A DNA stretch of 16,227 bases from Hyphomicrobiales bacterium. Its GTDB lineage: Bacteria > Pseudomonadota > Alphaproteobacteria > Rhizobiales > NORP267. The position numbers and the translations under genes are program-made. Within the stretch, counting starts at the first letter, position 1. Every line of letters starts with the position of its first letter. The notes beneath the pieces are model-generated. The model saw only the letters and a list, made by a program, of their open reading frames with translations. It had not been told where the DNA came from and searched no databases. Shown here in pieces: positions 1 through 6,805 of this stretch. Location of the stretch: positions 1,546 through 17,772 of the forward strand of contig JAESRU010000114.1 in NCBI GenBank assembly GCA_016764455.1. Reading direction: 5' to 3'.

Positions 1-9
1 TGAATGTAC

Positions 10-24
10 ACGCTCTGAGAGCGT
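10..24. repeat. Perfect 7-bp inverted repeat next to the IS3 end
   Basis: ACGCTCT and AGAGCGT are separated by a single G. The repeat lies just outside the IS3-type terminal repeat. It could be a small operator, part of the original target, or chance. No run of T follows it, so a terminator is unlikely. Confidence 0.35.
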
Positions 25-32
25 CTGATGAT

Positions 33-140
33 TGAACCGCCCCGGGTTTACCGGAGGCTCCAAAGATAGGATAATTTGGAGCTATGGAAGAGAACAAACG
101 ATCAAACAGATTTTCACCTGAAGTGCGTGCACGTGCGGTT
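33..140 (+). mobile_element. Left-end remnant of an IS3-family insertion sequence
   Basis: From base 33 the sequence TGAACCGCCCCGGG and the following TTTACCGGAGG look like the terminal inverted repeat of IS3-family elements, which often start TGA and carry a GC-rich core. About 25 bases later comes a short reading frame that starts like IS3 orfA. Similarity to orfA stops near base 140, so the rest of the element, including orfB and the right end, is missing. The remnant sits only 34 bases upstream of the first large gene, so its promoter could drive that gene. The family call is from memory of terminal repeat and protein patterns. Confidence 0.65.
47..75 (+). promoter_or_regulatory. Possible IS3-borne promoter reading into gene 1
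   Basis: TTTACC (47-52) and GATAAT (70-75) are 17 bases apart, a weak but correctly spaced sigma70-like pair just before the orfA start. IS3 elements carry their transposase promoter near this end. With the element truncated, transcription would run directly into the operon at 175. No stronger promoter is visible between here and the start codon. Confidence 0.3.
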
Positions 141-185
141 CAACATCAGTTTGGATCGAAAGGCGGTAGTGAGGATGATAAATAA
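84..185 (+). pseudogene. IS3-family orfA, N-terminal fragment
   Basis: An ATG at 84 opens 33 codons ending in TAA at 183-185. The first 19 residues, including NRFSPEVRARAV, match the usual start of IS3-family OrfA, the helix-turn-helix subunit that works with OrfB. After that valine the protein no longer resembles OrfA and soon stops. The fragment overlaps the start of gene 1 in another frame. It cannot be functional, but its ribosome entry region could affect translation of the gene behind it. Confidence 0.6.
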
Positions 186-2211
186 TCCAACCAGCACAGG
201 AGAAACCGAAAGAACCATTCTATTGCCGCCTCAGGCAGGGCTGACATCGCTTCTCCGGCTGTTTGTCCGAACGTTTATTTCAGCCATGGTGATGGTGACC
301 TTCACGGTCTCGGTCGCCTTCGCCGGGGTGCCGGACGCCATTAAACAACGATTTGAATTCCAGGATTCTTTCGTGCCCAAACTCGGGGTCCCGGACATTC
401 CCAGCGGATCAAAACCCTGGACCGAAGACGAACGTGCATCGTTTCTTCATCTGCTCGACCGCGCATACGACCTAGCGCCTAACATTCTCAGGCAGGTCGT
501 GCTGTACCGGCCGGTTCGTGTCTATAGGGCAAAAGACCCCCGACGTCGCCTGTTGCGCGCGGTTGCAAGTATGCATGGGCTGGTTGTGCCTGATTTGTTT
601 CTCCATCGTCCCTCTCATATTGCAAAAAAACCGTATGAAACAATGACCCTCGGGACCATGATTCACGAATCTGTGCACTTGCTCGATTCAATCGGTTCCA
701 TTGCGTTTGACAAAAAATGGCAAGCCCTTGTTCTGCCTAGAATGGAAAAAGTCCGTAACTATTTCCGGGCGAAAGGCATGGGCGTCATGGAAGCGATTGC
801 AACCGCAAACCCTCCCACGGAATATGATTACATTGGCCAAGCTCAAGGGCTGCCTACCGCGTATTCCGCCGAGACACTAGGTGAGTCCCTGGCGGAGGTC
901 GTGGAGGCCATGCTTTTTCACAAAAACATCGACATTCCCTCCAAAATGCAGGCCTTCGTAAAGGCGAATATTCTCCAAAGGCGGGTCAAAAAGGAGCCAG
1001 CCATAGACTTAGTCCATCAAGCGCTGGCGATGTGGGAGAAAGGCGATTTAATGCAGGCGAAAACTCTTTTCAAAAAGGCGGAAACTGCGGGCGCCCGTGG
1101 TGACAATTGGGCCAAGTTGGATATGATGCGGGGCGGGCTATCGCGCGCAATAATGCGAGCCCGCAGCAACCCATTTTACCTCGTTAACGCCAATATATAT
1201 TATACGAGAGCGATAAAGGCCGCCGGTCCTGAAATACCAGAAGCCTTCAGGGAACGGGGGCGGATCCGATCGGCTCTGGGCTTGTATAAGGAGGCGATTG
1301 AGGACTTCTCTGCCTTTCTGGCCATAAATCCTAACGCTCCGAAGACTTTGTTCCTGCGCGCGACAGCTTACAAGGGGAACAGAGAGTGGCGCAAAGCGCT
1401 GATCGACTTCGATAAGGTGATCTCACTAAAAAGTGGTGAGTCACCGAATATCTATCAAGGTCGCGCTGAAGTCCGCCTGAGGCTTAAGGATGCGGCTGGC
1501 ACCATCGAAGACGTCAACAAAGCTATCGGTATGAAGGGTGGACCCAATGCCCAACTTTACTATATTCGGGGCCGCGCCAATCGGCAGAGTGGAAAAATCA
1601 ATGAAGCGATAACCGATTTTTCCAAAGCAATTGAGCTCAAGAAGGATTTCATCGTCGCGCAAGGTGAACGCGCTGAGGTCTATTTACGAACCGGGCGTTT
1701 TGAAGAAGCTGCGACCGGATTTGAAACCATCATTGATCTTGAGCCAAAGTCATCGCGCGCGTATGCGTATCTTGGAGAAGCACGGTACAAGCAGAAAAAA
1801 TGGGATCAGGCCGAAACGGCGTATAGCCGCGCACTGGAACTGGCAAGGAATAACGGACAAAAGTTTTATGTATATCTTCGGCGTGCCGGTGTCCGATATG
1901 CAAACCGTAAGTTTGATGACGCGCTCAAGGATTTAGATTCCGCAGTGGCTCTCAAACCCGACTCTGTTGACGCATTGACAAAGCGCGGCTTCGTTTTGCT
2001 GAAACTGGCCAGATACGATCAGGCCATCAGGGACTACGAGATTATCGTCAAAAAAAATCCGCGTGACTTGCCGGCGATCGTGACGCTTGCCAAACTGCTG
2101 GAACACAGGGGCGACAAGGGGCGGGCTAAAATCCTGTTGCAAGCCGCACGGCAAGTCGATGCAAAAAAAGCCAAGAAACTCGAAAAAATGCTCATAATTA
2201 GGAAAAGGTAA
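175..2211 (+). CDS. Secreted lethal-factor-like zinc metalloprotease domain with C-terminal TPRs (gene 1)
   Basis: The 678-residue product begins with a long N-region and hydrophobic stretch ending VAFA-G near residue 50, a Sec signal peptide. Next is a domain of about 250 residues with HESVH at residues 164-168 and a candidate third ligand at Glu237 in ESLAE. HExxH plus a downstream ExxxE pattern is a gluzincin signature. The order, the HLLD after the motif, and a Tyr seven residues before the Glu (Tyr230) recall anthrax lethal factor (HEFGH, Tyr728, Glu735). From about residue 275 on are roughly eight or nine TPRs of the form A..dF..AI.l.P, usually used for protein binding. The ATG at 175 has AGGCGG eight bases upstream. 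The open frame reaches back to a TTG at 76, but that part is IS3 sequence in another frame. The family assignment rests on motif and spacing, not a search. The substrate is unknown. Confidence 0.8.
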   Translation: MINNPTSTGETERTILLPPQAGLTSLLRLFVRTFISAMVMVTFTVSVAFAGVPDAIKQRFEFQDSFVPKLGVPDIPSGSKPWTEDERASFLHLLDRAYDLAPNILRQVVLYRPVRVYRAKDPRRRLLRAVASMHGLVVPDLFLHRPSHIAKKPYETMTLGTMIHESVHLLDSIGSIAFDKKWQALVLPRMEKVRNYFRAKGMGVMEAIATANPPTEYDYIGQAQGLPTAYSAETLGESLAEVVEAMLFHKNIDIPSKMQAFVKANILQRRVKKEPAIDLVHQALAMWEKGDLMQAKTLFKKAETAGARGDNWAKLDMMRGGLSRAIMRARSNPFYLVNANIYYTRAIKAAGPEIPEAFRERGRIRSALGLYKEAIEDFSAFLAINPNAPKTLFLRATAYKGNREWRKALIDFDKVISLKSGESPNIYQGRAEVRLRLKDAAGTIEDVNKAIGMKGGPNAQLYYIRGRANRQSGKINEAITDFSKAIELKKDFIVAQGERAEVYLRTGRFEEAATGFETIIDLEPKSSRAYAYLGEARYKQKKWDQAETAYSRALELARNNGQKFYVYLRRAGVRYANRKFDDALKDLDSAVALKPDSVDALTKRGFVLLKLARYDQAIRDYEIIVKKNPRDLPAIVTLAKLLEHRGDKGRAKILLQAARQVDAKKAKKLEKMLIIRKR

Positions 2212-4149
2212 ATGAGAGAAGCAATTTGCCGGTGTGCTGCTGCTGGGATGGAGCAAGCCATTCGCGCGATACTGTTGTTACCGGTCTTTGCAATCCTGAT
2301 TTCTGCCACCGCCATCGCGCAGGATCAGACGGGTAAACTCGGTGACCGGGTAGCCAGCGTTGTCCGCTGGAACCAGGCGTTTACCGATTACCGCAACCAG
2401 CAGCACGAGGCGCTACAGCGCGAACGCGAAGCGATGCAGAAAAAGTCAGCCTCGAGGCCCGAGACCGATTTACCGCAAGAGCCGCCCATAGAACTGCTGG
2501 CCCCCTGGGTGTTCGAACCGACCCTGCAACGTCAGGCGATAGAGAGCCGGTATCCTGAGGTATTCGCGGAGCAGCGCAAAAAAATTATTTCGACAGGCCC
2601 TGATATTTTAAAAGTACCATGGTTCAGGAGTGTGAGCCAAAATTATGCCGCACACACAGAGAGAAATCAAAAACAAGGCTGGCTGGACGAACTGGCGGTC
2701 GAATTGTCTGACAAATTGAAACGGCTGAAATCGCTCAGCGGTGTCCAAAAGAGTGTCCTTGAAAAGGAGATCAGGCATCGAGTGGCTCTTGCCGAGCGAA
2801 TTGCCTGCACACTCGCCAGCTGCACATGGCCAGAACCGAAAAAGGGTAAGGACAAGGCAGCGAAGCCTATTCAGCCCAAGCTGCCAAACAAGATCGAATT
2901 GCCGCCAATACGCCAGACAAGCGGGAGCGCAGACAAGGCGTTACGAAAAGCCGAAAAGCCAAAATTGAAGCTGATGACCGGCTTTGCTTCGGGATTGCTT
3001 TATCAGATAGGCCTTCATCACGAGCGGCTCGGCTTTGAAGCTCATGACAAAGACGCGTATCGTAAGATCATGGCCGCGAAAGAGGCCACTGGTGACGGTA
3101 AGGCCGGTGGCGGTGGTGTATCACTGCATCGCCCGGCGGTTATAGAGGGACCGCTCGATCCCGCAGTTATCGAACGGGCGGTTGTAACCGATGGACGGCT
3201 GGTGTTGATGATGCGCGACGGCAGCCGCGTACGCATGCCCAAGATGCAGCTCGATGACCTAGCGGTGGCGATCCGGACGATTTACGGGCCAAGCGGGATA
3301 TTGGAGGGAACGCTCGAGGCTGTCGATGGCGAATCCATCGTTTATAAAACGGGACCCGAACAGTTCGGTGACGTAGTGTGGCGTAAATCCTATCTGCCGC
3401 AGCCATGGAAAGAGCGAAAGAAAGGCGAGCGTATCGGCTTGGCGATCCCGCCGGCGGTCGGTATCTTGGGCCTCCCCGAACCCAGTGTGAGTCGTATTAC
3501 CTATTACGGCGATATCAAGAACACCCGCATCGGGCGAGTTATTTCCGAAGCTGATCGTCTTCTCGGCCTTTTCATAAGCGGTGTTGATCCGGAGACCGGT
3601 AAATTCATCCGGCCGCCCAAGGTTGCCGGGTTTATGACCGTGGTCGAGACCGACGCGCGGCTTGGCGCAGGACAAATCAAGTTACCTCCATGGAAACCGG
3701 TGCCAAAGCGGCAATCCGCAGATCCCTACAAAAACTCGTGGTGGCGTTCCGGAGCGTTTTACGTGTGGGTGCCCGAGCGTGTGCTGTTCAAATATGTCGC
3801 GGCAGCAAAAAAAGTCGTTCCTGTCGATGTTCGTATGAAGCTCGAGAACTGGACCTCGCACCCACGGGGCCCTCAGCCATTAGCCTTGGTTTTAAGCGAT
3901 TTCGTCAGCAGGAATTTCAAGCAACTGGCGCAGCATTACCCTGTCCTTGATGAACTGAATGACGTGGCAGCGACAGTTTCCATCGTTCGCTGGCTCAAGG
4001 TCAATAATATTGCCGTCGATCAGAAATGGGCCAGTGAGCGCAAACTCGCACCTGTCATGACACCGGAGCGCACCAAAGAAGTCTGGACAGGTCCAGTTAA
4101 CGGCAGGGACGGCAAACCGGTCTTCCGCAAGGTTGGAGCAGTACAGTGA
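2212..4149 (+). CDS. Secreted protein of unknown function (gene 2)
   Basis: The 645-residue product has an N-terminal signal peptide with hydrophobic AILLLPVFAILI and likely cleavage after ATAIA near residue 36. Residues 40-200 are charged and helical. Residues 205-255 are a Lys/Pro-rich linker. Residues 300-605 look like a folded alpha/beta domain, opened by a glycine run and including YYGDIKNTRIGRVISEADRL (431-450) and YPVLDELNDVAA (576-587). I have a weak memory of similar segments in DUF1598-type proteins of planctomycetes but cannot confirm it. The ATG follows the TAA of gene 1 with no gap, and AGGA lies eight bases upstream inside gene 1. A second ATG at 2248 would give a shorter, cleaner signal peptide. 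No catalytic motif is recognised. Confidence 0.8.
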   Translation: MREAICRCAAAGMEQAIRAILLLPVFAILISATAIAQDQTGKLGDRVASVVRWNQAFTDYRNQQHEALQREREAMQKKSASRPETDLPQEPPIELLAPWVFEPTLQRQAIESRYPEVFAEQRKKIISTGPDILKVPWFRSVSQNYAAHTERNQKQGWLDELAVELSDKLKRLKSLSGVQKSVLEKEIRHRVALAERIACTLASCTWPEPKKGKDKAAKPIQPKLPNKIELPPIRQTSGSADKALRKAEKPKLKLMTGFASGLLYQIGLHHERLGFEAHDKDAYRKIMAAKEATGDGKAGGGGVSLHRPAVIEGPLDPAVIERAVVTDGRLVLMMRDGSRVRMPKMQLDDLAVAIRTIYGPSGILEGTLEAVDGESIVYKTGPEQFGDVVWRKSYLPQPWKERKKGERIGLAIPPAVGILGLPEPSVSRITYYGDIKNTRIGRVISEADRLLGLFISGVDPETGKFIRPPKVAGFMTVVETDARLGAGQIKLPPWKPVPKRQSADPYKNSWWRSGAFYVWVPERVLFKYVAAAKKVVPVDVRMKLENWTSHPRGPQPLALVLSDFVSRNFKQLAQHYPVLDELNDVAATVSIVRWLKVNNIAVDQKWASERKLAPVMTPERTKEVWTGPVNGRDGKPVFRKVGAVQ

Positions 4150-5669
4150 TAAAGACGACAACATCTCACATAGCGTTTGGCGCGTTCATGCTCGCAGTCG
4201 TAATTGCCTTGAACGGCTTTATTGCGGGTCTGGCGGCCGGAGATGTTGCTGCGGCGACATTTCATGTCGGTGGCAAACGTGGTTTCAAAACAATCCCCGG
4301 CGCCTTGAAGCGCGCGAGGTCTGGCGATGTGGTGGTTATTAAACCGGGCATCTACCCAGGCGGATTTAAGGTTATCCGTAATGTGGCGATCAAAGCCGAA
4401 CCTGGCGCATATATCACACTCGGTCCCGAACAGATAATTACCGTCAAGGGTGTAAGCAAGGTGGAGCTTATCGGGCTTAATATTTCCTCAACGGCGAAGG
4501 CCGACGCGAAGGGTCACGTCACCCTGCTGGAGATCATCGCAAGCCGAAAAGTGGCGGTGAGGAACTGCTATATTAGCGCGTCTGGAGGATGGGGCGCGAC
4601 GATCAAGGATTCCCGCGACATCAGTATGGAGAATTGTCACATCTCCGGCACTGGAGAGGTAGGCATATCACTTGAAGGCGAACGCATCCTACTACGCAAG
4701 ACAACGGTGACTGGTTTTGAGTTCGGCGTCGTTGTCAAGGCAGGTAAAGGGATCGTACTCGTAAGCAACCTCATAGACGCCAATAACATCGGCGTATTGG
4801 TTGCGGGTGGAAAGGTTGATGTCCTGGGGAACACAATCAACGGTCCAGGCTTTGCGGGAATTGACATACGCGGCGGCGACGTGGTGATCACCGGTAATGC
4901 CGTTCGCCGCAATCAGCATGGGATACTCGCACGGGCGGCGGGTCGCGGAATAATCAAACGAAACGTGCTGGGCCAGAACAGCAGCAATGGTCTTTTTGTT
5001 GGGGGACCTAAATATACCGTTAGCCTGAATACGATTTCCTACAATGCAGGAAACGGTATTTTTCTATCTCCGGTGGGCAAGTGGTCGACTGGCGTGCGAG
5101 CCAAGGTTCTGCAGAACGTCGTGTCCAGCAATAAGGGGAGCGGCATCGTAGTCACCGGGGGCAGCGAAGTGTCGGTTCGTCAAAATCTTCTGGAAAACAA
5201 TTATAATGGAATAAGGGTCGGCAAAGGTGTCGCTGAAATTGCCCGCAATACAATTGTTCTCAACACCGGGTCTGGCGTGCGCATGACATCCGGTGCGGAA
5301 ACAAAGCTTCAGAAAAACATCATCGCCAACAACCAGATCGGCATTTACGCGTACGCTGATGCAAAAATTAAATCTGATAACAACGTCATCTATGGGCATA
5401 TTTGGGGACAAGGTTTTCAACTGTTCGGCGCCAACTACATGAAGCAAGGCTGGCTGCCAACACTTAGTGGTGATGAAGTTCTGCTAAATGTCGCGCCCGC
5501 TCGCGACCTACGGGCACCAAGCGATTTAGCAGTTGACCCGGGTTTCGTTAAGCTGGGCCGAGACTACCGCTTGCGTTTGAATTCGGACCTTCTGAAGCGC
5601 TTTAAAACGACGTCTTTGCCAGGCGCATTTCCTGTCGTTGGCTCGGACAGCGAGCCCAGCAGTAAATAG
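4146..5669 (+). CDS. Secreted right-handed parallel beta-helix protein (gene 3)
   Basis: The 507-residue product starts at a GTG that overlaps the TGA of gene 2 (GTGA), with GGAG seven bases upstream. A hydrophobic segment at residues 8-35 ending in DVAAA-T is a signal peptide. The mature start, FKTIPGALKRARSGDVV then IKPGIY, is the usual opening of pectate-lyase-like beta-helix proteins. Residues 80-430 are a long series of rungs with the pattern N.i..N..GI.v, rich in Asn ladders, about 12 or more turns. Known relatives include carbohydrate lyases and epimerases, NosD-like periplasmic proteins and phage or surface adhesins. I see no convincing catalytic set, so polysaccharide binding or cleavage is only a possibility. 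Its place at the end of the operon suggests it works outside the cytoplasm with the two proteins before it. Confidence 0.85.
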   Translation: MIKTTTSHIAFGAFMLAVVIALNGFIAGLAAGDVAAATFHVGGKRGFKTIPGALKRARSGDVVVIKPGIYPGGFKVIRNVAIKAEPGAYITLGPEQIITVKGVSKVELIGLNISSTAKADAKGHVTLLEIIASRKVAVRNCYISASGGWGATIKDSRDISMENCHISGTGEVGISLEGERILLRKTTVTGFEFGVVVKAGKGIVLVSNLIDANNIGVLVAGGKVDVLGNTINGPGFAGIDIRGGDVVITGNAVRRNQHGILARAAGRGIIKRNVLGQNSSNGLFVGGPKYTVSLNTISYNAGNGIFLSPVGKWSTGVRAKVLQNVVSSNKGSGIVVTGGSEVSVRQNLLENNYNGIRVGKGVAEIARNTIVLNTGSGVRMTSGAETKLQKNIIANNQIGIYAYADAKIKSDNNVIYGHIWGQGFQLFGANYMKQGWLPTLSGDEVLLNVAPARDLRAPSDLAVDPGFVKLGRDYRLRLNSDLLKRFKTTSLPGAFPVVGSDSEPSSK

Positions 5670-5692
5670 AGGGCAATTCCAGATTTTGGTAA

Positions 5693-5860
5693 TCACCATT
5701 GAGTAGAGGTAGTTCTGCCTTCTGGACCATATTGCGGTAAAATTGCCCAGACATTACCGCCTCCCGGTTGTGAATCCCCTTCTTCCACAAACTTGATATT
5801 ATAATATAAGGCTGTCGACCAGTTGGTTGAAGGAAACCCGTCATACCGTTTAGTATTGAG
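5693..5860 (-). pseudogene. C-terminal fragment of an unknown protein cut off by an IS481-type remnant
   Basis: Reading leftward from 5860 is an open frame of 55 codons ending in TGA at 5693-5695. It has the look of real protein: RYDGFPSTNWSTALYY, then VEEGDSQPGGGNVWAILPQ. It is rich in Gly, Tyr, Trp and Thr and probably beta-structured. Its upstream side ends exactly where the transposase homology starts, so the remainder was probably lost in the rearrangement that truncated the IS. I do not recognise the family. Apart from this fragment the space after gene 3 holds nothing else that I can see. Confidence 0.4.
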
Positions 5861-6474
5861 TGTTGCAGGCACTGGAGAAGAAGAAACTGGATGAAGAGGC
5901 CTGTGGCGATATTGAGACCGCTCACCCAGGCTATCTGGGCTCTCAGGACACTTTTTATGTCGGCACTCTCAAGGGTGTTGGACGTGTGTACCAGCAGACC
6001 TATATCGACACCTATTGCAAGGTTGCCCATGCCAAATTCTACACCACCAAGACACCGATCACGGCTGCGGATCTGTTGAATGATAAAGTGCTGCCATTCC
6101 ATGAAGACCACGATCTGCCGGTGTTGAGAATTCTCACAGACAGAGGCACGGAATATTGTGGCAGGGCTGACAAACACGACTTCCAGCTGTTCCTGGCCAT
6201 CAATGATATTGATCATACCAAAACCAGAGTGAAGCACCCGCAGACCAACGGCATTTGCGAGCGCTTCCACAAAACCATATTGCAGGAGTTCTATCAGGTC
6301 ACATTCAGAAAGAAAGTTTACAGTTCCATTGACGAGCTACAGACTGACCTTGATCAATGGATCGACTTCTACAATAATGAACGCACCCATCAGGGAAAAA
6401 TGTGTTGCGGCAGAACACCGTTTGGAACCATGATGGAGGGCAAAGATATCTGGAAGGAAAAGTTCATAAACTGA
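5860..6474 (+). pseudogene. IS481-type transposase, 5'-truncated
   Basis: The 204 residues keep the DDE integrase core: an acidic residue in SQDTFYVG, LTDRGTEY with the second Asp, and NGICERFHKT with the catalytic Glu, followed by the typical NNERTHQG and GRTPF near the end. Full-length relatives have about 340 residues with an N-terminal helix-turn-helix, so about 40 percent is missing. A TGA lies in frame immediately upstream of the GTG at 5860, which marks the break. The enzyme would cut and join IS ends but cannot work without its DNA-binding part. The stop is 34 bases before the right terminal repeat. Confidence 0.85.
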
Positions 6475-6508
6475 ACTTCGCCTGACAGACACCACCGGAA
6501 AAACCGGT

Positions 6509-6537
6509 AACTGTCAGATCAGATCTGAACTTCTACA
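6509..6537 (-). repeat. Right terminal inverted repeat of the IS481-type element
   Basis: Read from outside inward on the - strand it begins TGTAGAAGTTCAGA and continues TCTGATCTGACAGTT, 29 bases. It matches the end at 8508-8536 at 27 of 29 positions. It contains the perfect 10-base palindrome TCAGATCTGA (6519-6528). It interrupts the serine recombinase fragment that starts at 6538. Confidence 0.8.
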
Positions 6538-6699
6538 CATAATCCCCAATGCATCGGCTTCCTCCTTCAATTTCCGCACACTTTTTATTTTCAGATACAA
6601 ATCAAGCAACTGCTGCACCGTCATACTTTCAATTTCATGGATGATGAGGTGTTTGTCTTTGACGTCATAAACAAGTGCGCATTCTGGGGTTGGGCACTG
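6538..6699 (-). pseudogene. Serine site-specific recombinase, internal fragment
   Basis: The - strand of this stretch is open for 54 codons and gives VYDVKDKHLIIHEIE, then TVQQLLDLYLKIKSVRKLK and EEADALGI. This matches the segment of large serine recombinases that follows the catalytic domain, usually written GYD.k...LvvnE.Ea.tVr.IF..Yl.lgSvr.L...L...GI. A TGA at 6700-6702 closes the frame on the N-terminal side, and the IS terminal repeat cuts it right after GIM. Catalytic and C-terminal parts are absent, so it is inactive. It is evidence that an element with its own recombinase once occupied this place. Confidence 0.65.
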
Positions 6700-6720
6700 T
6701 CAGTTGAGTTGCCAACTCCC

Positions 6721-6749
6721 TTGAAAATCCAATTTCAATTCAGTACAAT
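6721..6749 (+). promoter_or_regulatory. Sigma70-like promoter for the second HExxH-TPR gene
   Basis: TTGAAA (6721-6726) and TACAAT (6744-6749) are separated by 17 bases, close to the ideal for a housekeeping promoter. Transcription would start near 6756, leaving a leader of about 50 bases before the ATG at 6806. The promoter lies between the recombinase remnant and the gene, so this gene does not depend on readthrough from the operon at the left. Confidence 0.6.
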
Positions 6750-6805
6750 CCTTCGATGGACGGGATTTCTTAGTGAAACCATCAATCGTCTTGAGGACAG
6801 AACTC

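Larger units (their letters stand above)
5860..6537 (+). mobile_element. IS481-type insertion sequence, right part
   Basis: This is the transposase remnant plus the right end. The element is bounded on the right by the terminal repeat at 6509-6537 and on the left by the junction with the unrelated fragment of a - strand gene near 5860. Between the stop codon and the terminal repeat is a small hairpin, ACCGG-AAAAA-CCGGT (6493-6507). No left terminal repeat is found within the 190 bases before the transposase. A matching end occurs at 8508-8536. Confidence 0.75.

Noticed and set aside
76-174. A TTG start at 76 that would add 33 residues to gene 1
   Set aside because: The added stretch is the IS3 terminal and orfA sequence read out of frame, it does not resemble the paralogue, and the ATG at 175 has a ribosome site and leads into the signal peptide.
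5602-6270. A 222-codon open frame on the - strand
   Set aside because: It is mostly the antisense of the IS481-type transposase and the end of gene 3. The real - strand signal here is the shorter frame at 5693-5860.
6493-6507. ACCGG-AAAAA-CCGGT hairpin as a transcription terminator after the transposase
   Set aside because: The stem is only five base pairs and no T run follows. It is likely just part of the IS end.
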